Under the pieces are notes generated by a model, which was not told the DNA's origin, did no database searches, and saw only the letters and a program-made list of their open reading frames with translations. From NCBI GenBank assembly GCA_019634925.1, contig JAHCAL010000005.1, positions 124,001-188,000 on the forward strand: a DNA stretch of 64,000 bases, given 5' to 3'. The position numbers were made by a program, and so were the translations under genes. The DNA comes from Pseudomonadales bacterium. GTDB lineage: Bacteria; Pseudomonadota; Gammaproteobacteria; Pseudomonadales; Azotimanducaceae. Of this stretch, positions 52,217-60,284 are shown in pieces. Each line of letters begins with the position of its first letter. Position 1 is the stretch's first letter.

Positions 52217-52972
52217 TCAGGGGATGACGAAAGCGGTCAGCACGTAACGCGTATCGACCGAGCAGAAATAACCAAGGCCGGTTTCCATGATGCGATTCGG
52301 TGCGTGGGTGCCGACATAACGCATCGAGAATGCACCTGCGGGCGCGTCGATGTCGCCGGCGATCGCCACTTCGACTTCCTGAAAGCCGATGAACACGCCG
52401 ACCGACGGGTGGACCGCCTTGTACACGGCTTCCTTGGCGCTGAACAGCAATGCCGCACGGCGCGTCGCTGTTGCGCCGGGTGCAGGGTCGAGCAGCCGTG
52501 CGCGTTCGGTGGGCGTGAAGAGTTTCGCGTGGAGTTCGGCCGTGACCCGGTGGGCTTCCTCGAGGTCCACGCCGAGACCGCACAGCGACTCGCGTCGGGT
52601 GACGGCGGCCAGAACGTGTCCGCCGGCATGGGTGATGCTGCCCTGGCATGCTGCCGGCCACACGGGCGAACGGTCGGCGGCACGGGGAATCGGCGCATCC
52701 GGCATGCCGAGCCTGATCATGGCCTGCCGGGCGAGCAGACGCCCGGTGGAAAACTCGTGGACGCGCCGGTCGACGGCGCGGGCGATCGCGGGCAATTCCT
52801 CGGGCCGGAGTGTGTCGCGGTGATCGGCCATGGCGCCTGCCGTGACCGCGACGCCGAACCGCGCCGGCAACAGCGCGGCCAGCGCCGCGGCCAGCGCCTG
52901 CGCATCGCCGCGCGCTTCCCCACTGTCGCAAGCCCGCCCGACATCGGTGCCCGCTCCCGTTCCCGCCGCCAT
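52217..52972 (-). CDS. 4'-phosphopantetheinyl transferase (Sfp/EntD type)
   Basis: The 251-residue enzyme attaches phosphopantetheine to carrier proteins. Motifs are HEFSTGRLLARQAMIRLG, ITHAGGHVLAAVTRR, GLGVDLEEAHRV (the Mg-binding Asp/Glu) and LLFSAKEAVYKAV (Lys/Glu catalytic helix). I used ATG 52972; upstream and internal ATGs are possible because the N-terminus is poorly conserved. No polyketide or non-ribosomal synthetase is nearby, so the carrier partner is unknown. Confidence 0.87.
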   Translation of the reverse strand: MAAGTGAGTDVGRACDSGEARGDAQALAAALAALLPARFGVAVTAGAMADHRDTLRPEELPAIARAVDRRVHEFSTGRLLARQAMIRLGMPDAPIPRAADRSPVWPAACQGSITHAGGHVLAAVTRRESLCGLGVDLEEAHRVTAELHAKLFTPTERARLLDPAPGATATRRAALLFSAKEAVYKAVHPSVGVFIGFQEVEVAIAGDIDAPAGAFSMRYVGTHAPNRIMETGLGYFCSVDTRYVLTAFVIP

Positions 52973-53073
52973 ACCTCTGCCTTTGCCTCCCGACCCGCCG
53001 CCCTGCCTTGTCTTGTCTTGTGTTGGGCGCCGCGAATTGTCGTTCACCAGGCATCCGGATACCATCCGGCGCC

Positions 53074-53703
53074 ATGACGTCCGGCAACATCATTTTCCTG
53101 AACGGATCCTCCAGCGCGGGCAAGACGACCCTCGCCATCATGCTGCAGCAGCTGCTGCCGGAGCCTTACCAGCACATCGCGCTCGATCAGTTCCGTGACG
53201 GCATGCCGGGCCGCTACCGCGGGCTCAATTCGCCGGAAGGCACCCCGGGCAGCCGTGGTCTGAACGTCGTGCCGGTCACGCGCGATGGGCAGCGCATCAC
53301 CGAGGTGCGGTTCGGCGACCACGGCGAACGGGTCCTGCGCGGCATGCGCCGGGCGATCGCGGCGTTCGCGCAGGCCGGTAACCACGTGATCATCGACGAC
53401 CTCCTGTTCCGCGCCGACTACCTCGAGGACTACGCCGAAGCCCTCGAGGATCTCGACGTCTGGCTGATCGGCGTGCGCTGTTCGCTCGACGTCGTGAACG
53501 CGCGCGAACGTGCGCGGTCCGGGCGTTTTCCGGGGACCGCCACGTCGCACTTCCACGCGGTGCACGCGCATGGGGTCGACTACGACCTGGAGGTCGACAC
53601 GAGCGACACCACGCCGCGCGCCTGCGCCGAACGGATCATCGCGCGGCTCGGCGAACCGCCGCGTGCGTTGCGCGCCATCCGCGGCAGCGCAGCCGCAGGC
53701 TAA
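53074..53703 (+). CDS. Chloramphenicol phosphotransferase-like P-loop kinase
   Basis: The 209-residue protein matches the CPT-like family: NIIFLNGSSSAGKTTLAIML (P-loop) and the QHIALDQFRDGMP substrate segment. HVIIDDLLFRADYLEDYAEA with the catalytic Asp region and DVWLIGVRCSLDVVNARERA follow. Only a few family members are known resistance enzymes; most are of unknown substrate. It is divergent from the phosphopantetheinyl transferase and overlaps the next gene's stop by 4 bases on the opposite strand. Confidence 0.8.
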   Translation: MTSGNIIFLNGSSSAGKTTLAIMLQQLLPEPYQHIALDQFRDGMPGRYRGLNSPEGTPGSRGLNVVPVTRDGQRITEVRFGDHGERVLRGMRRAIAAFAQAGNHVIIDDLLFRADYLEDYAEALEDLDVWLIGVRCSLDVVNARERARSGRFPGTATSHFHAVHAHGVDYDLEVDTSDTTPRACAERIIARLGEPPRALRAIRGSAAAG

Positions 53704-54299
53704 CGCGTAAGCGCTGCGGCGACCAGCGGCAGCCGGTCGTTGCCGAAATACATGTCGTCTCCATTCACGAACAGCGTCGGCGAGCCGAAGCCGCCGCGTG
53801 CGATCAGTTCGTCGGTCGTCGCGCGCAGCTGCGCCTTGTATTCCGGCATCGCGATCCGGGCCAGCAGGACGTCCGGATCGAGGCCGGCAGCCGCTGCGAT
53901 GCCGCGTACCTCCTCGTCGCGCGAAATGTCGGCGAGTTCTCCCCAATAGCGCTGGAAGGCGCGGCGCGCGTACGGCACCAGGCGGCCCTGCTCGATGGCG
54001 AAGAACGCGCCGCGCATGACCTTCACGCTGTTGACCGGGAACACCGGTGGGCTGCCGATCTCGATGCCGACGTGGCGCGCCCAGTCGCGCAGATCCTTGG
54101 CCGCGTAGCGCGCCTTGGCCGGTACCGGCTTCTGCCGGCTCTCGTAGACGCTCGGGTTGACGCTGTTGAAGATGCCGCCGACCAGGATCGGTTTCCAGGT
54201 GACCGTGACGTCGGTCCGCGCGGCCAGTGGCTGAAACGCCTCGAAGGCCAGGTACGTCCAGGGGCTCGAGCAGTCGAAGTAGAAATCGATCGTGTGCAT
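53700..54299 (-). CDS. DsbA-family oxidoreductase (2-hydroxychromene-2-carboxylate isomerase-like)
   Basis: The 199-residue thioredoxin-fold protein has the kappa-GST/HCCA isomerase N-terminus IDFYFDCSSPWTYLAFEAFQ, with a single Cys-Ser-Ser-Pro instead of a CXXC, and KPILVGGIFNSVNPSVYESR. A late GGFGSPTLFVNGDDMYFGND block carries the cis-Pro. Family enzymes act with glutathione in aromatic degradation, but the true substrate here is unknown. It is divergent from the LLM oxidoreductase. Confidence 0.82.
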   Translation of the reverse strand: MHTIDFYFDCSSPWTYLAFEAFQPLAARTDVTVTWKPILVGGIFNSVNPSVYESRQKPVPAKARYAAKDLRDWARHVGIEIGSPPVFPVNSVKVMRGAFFAIEQGRLVPYARRAFQRYWGELADISRDEEVRGIAAAAGLDPDVLLARIAMPEYKAQLRATTDELIARGGFGSPTLFVNGDDMYFGNDRLPLVAAALTR

Positions 54300-54333
54300 G
54301 GTGGTTGTGCGCCTGCGCCTCCCCGACTGTGTC

Positions 54334-54375
54334 CAAGCATAGTGGGCCCAAGCATAGTGGGCCCGAGCATGGTTG
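54334..54375. repeat. 15-bp tandem repeat, about 2.8 copies, in a divergent promoter region
   Basis: CAAGCATAGTGGGCC occurs twice back to back (54334-54348, 54349-54363) followed by CGAGCATGGTTG. It lies between the isomerase and LLM-oxidoreductase starts. Confidence 0.85.
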
Positions 54376-54443
54376 ACACGTCTGGCCAAAGCACGTGTGA
54401 TACCGGACGACATCGATGCCATCTCTTTTGGGGGGAGACGCGC

Positions 54444-55685
54444 GTGAAATTCACCTGGTTCAACCTGATGCCCTGGCCTTACCTGCCGGACGACTTCCGT
54501 CGGCAGCACCGCTCGGTCTGGGTCGACATTCCGAGCAGTCTCTACGACCCGGTGAAGGGGCACGCGCTCTACAACACGTACCTCGACGAGCTCGAGTACG
54601 CGGAAACGCTCGGTTTCGACGGGATCGGCGTCAACGAGCACCATGCCAACGGCTACGGGCTCATGCCCTCGCCCAACATCATGGCGGCGACGCTCGCGCG
54701 GCGCACCTCCGACGCCGCACTGGTGGTGCTCGGCAACTCCATCGCGCTGTACAACCCGCCGATCCGGGTGGCGGAGGAGTTCGCGATGCTCGACGTCATC
54801 TCCGGCGGCCGCCTGGTGGCCGGGTTTCCGGTCGGCACGTCGATGGACACGAACTACTGCTACGGGCAGATCCCGGCGCTCACGCGCGAGAAGTACCAGG
54901 AAGCGCACGACCTGATCCTGCGCTGCTGGGCCGAAGACGAACCGTTCGCCTTCAATGGCCGCTATACGCAGCTCCGCTACGCGAACTGCTGGCCGAAGCC
55001 GATCCAGAAGAATCCGCCGATCTTCATCCCGGGCGGCGGATCGCTCGAGACCTACGACTTCTGCCTCGACTACGACTACGTCTACTGCTACTTGAGCTTC
55101 TCCGGCTACAAGCGCGCCAAGCAGCTGATGGACGGCTACTGGCAGCGCGTCGCGGAACGGGGCAAGGATCTCTCGCCCTACCGCGCCGGGTTCGCCCAGA
55201 CCATCGTCGTCGCGGAGAGCGATGCCGAGGCCGAGCGCGAGTACCGCAGCCATATCGACTACTTCTACAACCGCTGCCTGCACGTCTATCCCGGGTTCGC
55301 CGACGCACCCGGCTACCGCACCATCAAGACGCTCAAGGCCAACGTGACCACGCAGATGACCCGCCAGGCGCTCGGCGACGTCTCGGCCATGAGCTGGAAG
55401 CAGCTGGTCGACGACGGCTACGTGATCGCCGGCAGCCCGGATACCGTGGTGGAAAAGATGCACGAGCTGATCACCTCACTCCGGGTCGGCAACATCTTCT
55501 GCCTGATCCACGTCGGCGACATGCCGCAGGAGAAGTGCAACCGCTCGACGAAGCTCTTTGCCGAGGAAGTCATGCCGCGCCTGCGCAACGTCTGGCCGGA
55601 GTACGCGGATGACGACCGGTTCTGGATCCACCCGCTGACCGCCCCGGCACGTCCGGCACGGGCGGCCAACGGAGTGGGCGCATGA
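54444..55685 (+). CDS. LLM-class flavin-dependent oxidoreductase (luciferase-like)
   Basis: The 413-residue TIM-barrel monooxygenase has FTWFNLMPWPYLPDDFR, GIGVNEHHANGYGLMPSPNI, IALYNPPIRVAEEFAMLDVI and SGGRLVAGFPVGTSMDTNYC, typical of bacterial luciferase-like enzymes that use reduced flavin and O2. The late VIAGSPDTVVEKMHELIT is the family C-terminal helix region. GTG 54444 follows GGGGGAGA. Its stop overlaps the hydrolase ATG (ATGA), which argues that the two enzymes act in one pathway. Substrate unknown. Confidence 0.9.
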   Translation: MKFTWFNLMPWPYLPDDFRRQHRSVWVDIPSSLYDPVKGHALYNTYLDELEYAETLGFDGIGVNEHHANGYGLMPSPNIMAATLARRTSDAALVVLGNSIALYNPPIRVAEEFAMLDVISGGRLVAGFPVGTSMDTNYCYGQIPALTREKYQEAHDLILRCWAEDEPFAFNGRYTQLRYANCWPKPIQKNPPIFIPGGGSLETYDFCLDYDYVYCYLSFSGYKRAKQLMDGYWQRVAERGKDLSPYRAGFAQTIVVAESDAEAEREYRSHIDYFYNRCLHVYPGFADAPGYRTIKTLKANVTTQMTRQALGDVSAMSWKQLVDDGYVIAGSPDTVVEKMHELITSLRVGNIFCLIHVGDMPQEKCNRSTKLFAEEVMPRLRNVWPEYADDDRFWIHPLTAPARPARAANGVGA

Positions 55686-56533
55686 GCGGCGCGCGCATCG
55701 AACAGCGAGTGATCGAGGTCGCGGGGCCGGACGACGTCCGGTTCCGCATTCGCGTGCACCAGGGCGGCAACGGACCGGACCTGCTGTTCCTGCACGGCGC
55801 CGGCGGTCTGCTGCAGGACGATCCGTTCCTTGCGGCGCTCGCGAGCCACTATCGGGTCCACGCCCCGCTGCTGCCTGGGTATGGCGATTCCGAGGGCGCC
55901 GAACACCTGCGCGACATGCTGGATGTGACCCTGCACGCGTTCGACGTGTGGCAGGCGCTCGGGCTCGAGCAGCCGCTGGTGGTCGGGCATTCCATGGGCG
56001 GCATGATCGCGGCCGAAATGGCCGCCATCGCCCCGGATGCGATCGACCGCCTCGTGCTGATCTGCCCGGCCGGGCTCTGGCTCGACAGCCACCCGGTGGC
56101 GGACATCTTCGCGGCCCTGCCGTTCCAGTTGCCGGAACTGCTGTTCCACGATCCGGCGCGGCACGGCGCCCTGCTGTCCGCCGGCGGTGACCTGAACGAC
56201 CCGGAGTACCTGACCGACTTCCTGGTCGGCAACGCGCGGCGGCTCGGCATGGCCGGCAAGCTGCTGTTCCCGATCCCGGACCGTGGCCTCGGCAGGCGTC
56301 TGTACCGCATCCGTGCGCGCACCAGTGTGGTCTGGGGCGACGCTGACCGGCTCATCGATCCGGTCTACGCCGACGAATTCGTCCGGCGCATTCCCGGCGC
56401 CGGCGTCGTGCGTGTCCCGGCCGCCGGCCACATGGTCCCCTACGAACAGCCCGCCCAAGTCCTCGCCGCGATAAATGGGGTCGGAGTAAACGGGGTCGGA
56501 GTCGACGCGCATGCCGCCGCGCAACCACGGTGA
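55682..56533 (+). CDS. Alpha/beta-hydrolase
   Basis: The 283-residue hydrolase has the oxyanion motif LLFLHGAGGLLQDDP, nucleophile elbow VVGHSMGGMIAAEMAAI, acid VVWGDADRLIDP and His in PAAGHMVPYEQP. It is translationally coupled to the LLM oxidoreductase, so it probably hydrolyses the oxidation product; this is inference. The C-terminal tail contains two copies of GGGGTCGGAGT-like bases (56476-56504), giving NGVGVNGVGV. It overlaps the sirtuin start by 23 bases. Confidence 0.9.
   Translation: MSGARIEQRVIEVAGPDDVRFRIRVHQGGNGPDLLFLHGAGGLLQDDPFLAALASHYRVHAPLLPGYGDSEGAEHLRDMLDVTLHAFDVWQALGLEQPLVVGHSMGGMIAAEMAAIAPDAIDRLVLICPAGLWLDSHPVADIFAALPFQLPELLFHDPARHGALLSAGGDLNDPEYLTDFLVGNARRLGMAGKLLFPIPDRGLGRRLYRIRARTSVVWGDADRLIDPVYADEFVRRIPGAGVVRVPAAGHMVPYEQPAQVLAAINGVGVNGVGVDAHAAAQPR
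56476..56504 (+). repeat. Direct repeat of GGGGTCGGAGT
   Basis: Two copies, each of the form (A/C)-GGGGTCGGAGT, separated by a few bases, encode NGVGVNGVGV at the end of the hydrolase gene. Similar GGGGTC-rich words are common as REP-type elements in other genomes, but no hairpin partner is visible here. Confidence 0.5.
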
Positions 56534-57305
56534 CGCCGACCGGCTGCGCGCCCTGGTGGACGCGGCCGAACGCATCGTCTTCTTCACCGGCGCCGGCATC
56601 AGCACCGAGTCCGGCATCCCGGACTTCCGCAGCCCGGGCACGGGCCTCTGGACGAAAATGAAGCCGATCCAGTTCCAGGATTTCGTCGCAAGCGACGCGG
56701 TGCGCCAGGAATCCTGGCGGCGCCGCTTCACGGGCGAGCGGGTCCTCGAAGGCGCGCAACCCAACGCGGGCCACCACGCGATCGCCCGGCTCGTCGCCAC
56801 CGGCAAGGTGCTCGCGGTCATCACCCAGAATATCGACAACCTGCACCAGGACGCCGGTGTGCCGGCGGCGCGGGTCATCGAACTGCACGGCAACGCGCAC
56901 CACGCCCGCTGCCTGCGCTGCGGCCTGCGCCACGAACTCGCCGACCTCGAACGGGAATTCCGTGAAACCGGCCGGGTCGGCCCGTGCAACGCCTGCGGCG
57001 GCATCGTCAAGACCGCCACCATCTCGTTCGGCCAGGCGATGCCCGAAGACGAGATGGCGCGCGCCCAGGACGCCATCGAAGCCTGCGATCTCTGTGTGGT
57101 CGCCGGCTCGTCGCTCCAGGTCTACCCGGCTGCCGGTTTTCCGGAATACGCCAAGCGGCGCGGCGCACTGCTCGCCATCGTCAACCGGGAAGAGACACCG
57201 CTCGATCCGCGCGCGGATCTGGTGGTGCGCGGGGAACTCGGGCCGACGCTGGCCTTCGTCGCGGGCATCAATCCGGGGCCGGCCGGGCCACGCCTCAGCG
57301 ACTGA
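56511..57305 (+). CDS. NAD-dependent protein deacylase (sirtuin)
   Basis: The 264-residue sirtuin removes acyl groups from lysine using NAD+. Motifs are FFTGAGISTESGIPDFRSPG, ITQNIDNLHQDAGV, the catalytic His in VIELHGNAHHARC and a Zn knuckle CLRCGLRHE and CNACGG. The tail has VVAGSSLQVYPAAGFPEYAK. It starts at an ATG inside the hydrolase gene and ends overlapping a convergent vWA gene by 11 bases. The link to the oxidoreductase/hydrolase pair is by position only. Confidence 0.92.
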   Translation: MPPRNHGDADRLRALVDAAERIVFFTGAGISTESGIPDFRSPGTGLWTKMKPIQFQDFVASDAVRQESWRRRFTGERVLEGAQPNAGHHAIARLVATGKVLAVITQNIDNLHQDAGVPAARVIELHGNAHHARCLRCGLRHELADLEREFRETGRVGPCNACGGIVKTATISFGQAMPEDEMARAQDAIEACDLCVVAGSSLQVYPAAGFPEYAKRRGALLAIVNREETPLDPRADLVVRGELGPTLAFVAGINPGPAGPRLSD

Positions 57306-58650
57306 CCGTGAGCAGGCGATCCGCGAACCGCTCGATGTCCCGCAACCGCGCGCAGGTGTCGATGCGCTGGCAGTAGGGCGCGTAGCGCTTCATCAGCGAG
57401 TCGCCCTCGCCCCAGCGGTCCCGGCTCTCCGGATTCAGCCAGAACACCTGGCGTACGCGCTGCGCCAGGTCGCGCAGCACGTCGACGTGCGGATCGTAGT
57501 AGTTGCTCCGTGCGTCACCCAGGATAATCAGCGTGCTGCGCTGGTCGAGATCGGTGCGGATCAGCTCGCGCAGGTCCAGGAGCGCCCGTCCGTAGTCGGT
57601 GCTGCCACGACCCCACTCGAGAATCGCCTCTTCCACGGCCCGTTCCGGAGGCTGCCGGCGAAACAGCTCCGTCACCTCCCCCAGCCGGCCCGAAAAACCG
57701 AACGTCCGCATGTCCGGCAAGGCGTCGGCGAGTTCGTATAGGAAGGTCAGCAGAAAACGCGCGATCCGGCTCACCGAGCCGGACAGATCGCACGCGACGA
57801 ATACCGTGGCGCGCTCCACCCGGCGCTCGCGCCAGCGCAGCCTGAACAACGTGCCGTCGTAGGCCACGTTGTCACGCAACGAACGGCGGATGTCGAGCGT
57901 GCCCCGCTCCGCGCGCCGCCGGCGCCGCCGGTGCTGCTGCTTGAGCCGTTCGGCGAGTTTCCTGACCACGCGTGCGGCATCGGCATGGTAGCCCGGCGGC
58001 AGCTGATCGAGATTTGCCGCCAGGGCCGCATCGAGCAGCGCGCGACGCCCGGTCGCGTCGACCCTGAGCGCGTACTGCGCGTCCGCCCAGGCCTGCACCT
58101 GTTCGCGCAGGTACTGGCGTACGTAGCGCAGCGCCGCGACGAGTGCCTGCGCGTCATCGAGCTCCGGGCTGCGCAGGAGCGCATCGAGCGCCGGTGCGCC
58201 AAGTCGCTCGAGCAGCCGGTCCACCAGGTTGCGCTTGTCGCGGAGCGTCTGCATCCGGCCGAGATCGAGTGCCGGCACGAGCGCCTCCAGCTGCCAGGCG
58301 AGCGCGGTGCGGCGGTCGCGCAGGATCTGCTCGATGAGCCCGAGCAGCGCCGGGTCCGCGAGTCCCTCGAGCCGGGCCATGGCGAACCCCGGGTCGACGT
58401 CGCGCAGGAGCGTCGCCTTGGCCGGTTCGCTGAAGGCGTGCTGCTGAAAGAACCGGTCGAAACACGCCGAGAAGCGCGCCTTGTCCTCGGGCGTCTTGGC
58501 CAGCGCGAGCGCGAGCGCATCGTGCAGCAGGACGCGGTCGCCGATCCCGATCCGCGCCAGGATCGAGAGCGCGTCGAGCGTCTCGGCCGGCGAAACCGGC
58601 AGGTCCGCGCAGCGCAGGGCGTGCACGAACCGGGTGAGCGTAGTATCCAT
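57295..58650 (-). CDS. CoxE-like von Willebrand factor A domain protein
   Basis: The 451-residue protein has a helical N-terminal half and a C-terminal vWA domain. The metal-ion site is in ATVFVACDLSGSVSR (DxSxS), with the Thr region in GRGSTDYGRALLDLRELI and the Asp in TLIILGDARSNYYD. CoxE-like proteins usually pair with a MoxR-type ATPase to activate metalloenzymes; no MoxR gene is next to it here. ATG 58650 was used, the frame above it being open but unlike the family. A basic linker (QQHRRRRRRAERG) divides the halves. Confidence 0.85.
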   Translation of the reverse strand: MDTTLTRFVHALRCADLPVSPAETLDALSILARIGIGDRVLLHDALALALAKTPEDKARFSACFDRFFQQHAFSEPAKATLLRDVDPGFAMARLEGLADPALLGLIEQILRDRRTALAWQLEALVPALDLGRMQTLRDKRNLVDRLLERLGAPALDALLRSPELDDAQALVAALRYVRQYLREQVQAWADAQYALRVDATGRRALLDAALAANLDQLPPGYHADAARVVRKLAERLKQQHRRRRRRAERGTLDIRRSLRDNVAYDGTLFRLRWRERRVERATVFVACDLSGSVSRIARFLLTFLYELADALPDMRTFGFSGRLGEVTELFRRQPPERAVEEAILEWGRGSTDYGRALLDLRELIRTDLDQRSTLIILGDARSNYYDPHVDVLRDLAQRVRQVFWLNPESRDRWGEGDSLMKRYAPYCQRIDTCARLRDIERFADRLLTVSR

Positions 58651-58809
58651 GGCCGCATTGTATCGGCTGCCAGCGCGTCGCCGCGAACCGTGGGACCCCG
58701 AAGATCGACGGTTCCGTCCCCGCCGCCCCGAGTCCAGGGTCCGGCCCTTGGCGTTGCGCCCGACGGGCATCTGCCGGTAGTGTCCGCGCAAACCCGAAGG
58801 GCCCCTTTC

Positions 58810-58840
58810 TCCAATGACGCTCCAATGACGTTCCAATGAG
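58810..58840 (+). repeat. 11-bp tandem repeat spanning the APH-like start codon
   Basis: TCCAATGACGC, TCCAATGACGT and TCCAATGAG follow each other, so ATG occurs three times 11 bases apart, each in a different reading frame. Only the last ATG (58836) opens the kinase frame. Confidence 0.8.
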
Positions 58841-59681
58841 TTGGCAGGAGATCCTCGAGCTGGTTCTCGACCTCTGTCCGCACTGGGACACGGCGGACCT
58901 CGGTGGCTTCCGCTACCTGGAGGGCGGCTACAGCAACCGCAACTTCCGCTTCAGCCATCGCGGCGAGTCGTACGTGCTGCGCGTTCCGGGCCGACCGACC
59001 GACTTCACCGACCGGGCATTCGAAGCGACCTTCTACCGGCTGGCGGCAGGGCTGCCCACGCCCGAAGTGGTCGCGTTCGATCCCGTGGGGGGAAGCATGA
59101 TCACGCGCTGGGTGGCTGGCCGACTGCTCGCGGACCTGGCGCCCCCGGCAACGCGCATCGTCGCCCATCTCGGCGACCTGCACGGACGGCTTGCCGCGGT
59201 GCGCGGGGCGGCGGCCGGTGCGCTCGAGCGTCGCTATGACCCCCTCGCCCAGGCGCGCCGCTTCCTGGATGCCGCCCCGGCGCCGGACTGGATCCAGACA
59301 GTCGCGGCAGCGCTCGGCTGGGCGCCGCCGGAACCGGTCCTCTGCCACAACGACCTCAATCCGTGGAACCTGATCGAGGTCGACGGTGGGAGCTGGATCA
59401 CCCTGGACTGGGAGTGGCTGGGGCTGAACGACCCCCTGTTCGATCTGGTTGCCCTGCACCAGGGGCTCGGCCTCGAAGGCACGGTGCTGCCGGAACTCGC
59501 GGCGACGCTGCTCGGCCGTGCGGCGGATCCCGTGCGGCTGCGTGACTGCCTGCTGGTCTACTGGCTGCGCGAGTACGGCTGGGCGCTCGCGGAACTCGCG
59601 GCAGGCAACAACCGGCCGGAGATCGAGGACCAACGCATGCTGGGCGAGCAACGCCTGAAGGCGCTGCTGCCTGGCGCCTGA
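58836..59681 (+). CDS. Aminoglycoside/choline-kinase-like phosphotransferase
   Basis: The 281-residue APH-fold kinase has YLEGGYSNRNFRFSHRGESY (glycine-rich loop), the catalytic loop LCHNDLNPWNLIEVDGGS (H-N-D-L-N-P-W-N) and the metal segment ITLDWEWLGLNDPLFDLVAL. ThiK, choline and homoserine kinases and small-molecule resistance enzymes share this fold; the substrate cannot be told from sequence. The start lies in a triplicated 11-base repeat. Confidence 0.85.
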   Translation: MSWQEILELVLDLCPHWDTADLGGFRYLEGGYSNRNFRFSHRGESYVLRVPGRPTDFTDRAFEATFYRLAAGLPTPEVVAFDPVGGSMITRWVAGRLLADLAPPATRIVAHLGDLHGRLAAVRGAAAGALERRYDPLAQARRFLDAAPAPDWIQTVAAALGWAPPEPVLCHNDLNPWNLIEVDGGSWITLDWEWLGLNDPLFDLVALHQGLGLEGTVLPELAATLLGRAADPVRLRDCLLVYWLREYGWALAELAAGNNRPEIEDQRMLGEQRLKALLPGA

Positions 59682-59747
59682 CGCGACTGACGTAGCCGGC
59701 GCGCCTGATCCGGTTGGCGACGTCGCGCGTCGCGCGCCGCGCGCCGC

Positions 59748-60284
59748 TCACGCCTGCGCGAGCCAGTTCCGTACGTGTTCGAGCGCACCGGCGAGCCGGG
59801 TCGAACCGGATCCGCCAATCTCGGCGTGCGGGAAGCCGTCTTCCGCGAGGGCGGCCCGGTAGCGCGCGAAAAGGCGCTCGCGATCGTGTGGCGACTCACG
59901 CAGGGGGTCGGGTTCCCACGGCAGGTCCGGCCGGGCCAGCAGGTAGCGCCGCGGCGAACGTTCGCCGAGCGTCGCTTCGAGCCAGGGGTCGAGGGTCCCG
60001 AAACGTTCCTCCCACCAGACCCGGAAGACCGTCAGATCGGTATCGGCGACGATCACACCCGCGCCGCGCTCGAGCGCGGTTCGTTCCCATTCGAGCTGCA
60101 TGCGCGCGATCGCGAGCACGTCGGCCCGATCGTAGCCGCGGCGTCCGGCGAGGTAGACCCGTGCGGCCTCCGGCACCAGCGGGGCCGCGAGCGTCGCGGC
60201 CAGTTCCCGGGCAAGCGTCGTCTTGCCGGTCGATTCGGGCCCCGTCACGCAGATGACGAGGCCAGTCGCATGCTCCGTCGCCAT
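59748..60284 (-). CDS. NadR-like ribosylnicotinamide kinase
   Basis: The 178-residue P-loop kinase corresponds to the C-terminal kinase domain of NadR: VICVTGPESTGKTTLARELA (Walker A), LVPEAARVYLAGRRGYDRAD, VIVADTDLTVFRVWWEERFG and RYLLARPDLPWEPDPLRESP. It phosphorylates nicotinamide riboside imported by PnuC, encoded just upstream with a 40-base overlap. No adenylyltransferase or repressor domain is present. ATG 60284 was used; ATGs at 60293 and 60298 are alternatives. Confidence 0.88.
   Translation of the reverse strand: MATEHATGLVICVTGPESTGKTTLARELAATLAAPLVPEAARVYLAGRRGYDRADVLAIARMQLEWERTALERGAGVIVADTDLTVFRVWWEERFGTLDPWLEATLGERSPRRYLLARPDLPWEPDPLRESPHDRERLFARYRAALAEDGFPHAEIGGSGSTRLAGALEHVRNWLAQA

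Noticed and set aside
52217..53703. Polyketide or non-ribosomal peptide cluster
   Set aside because: A phosphopantetheinyl transferase is present, but no carrier, condensation, ketosynthase or adenylation domain is encoded nearby.
56476..56504. REP/RAYT-type mobile repeat
   Set aside because: The two GGGGTCGGAGT copies have no inverted partner and encode a plausible protein tail; no REP-associated transposase is seen.
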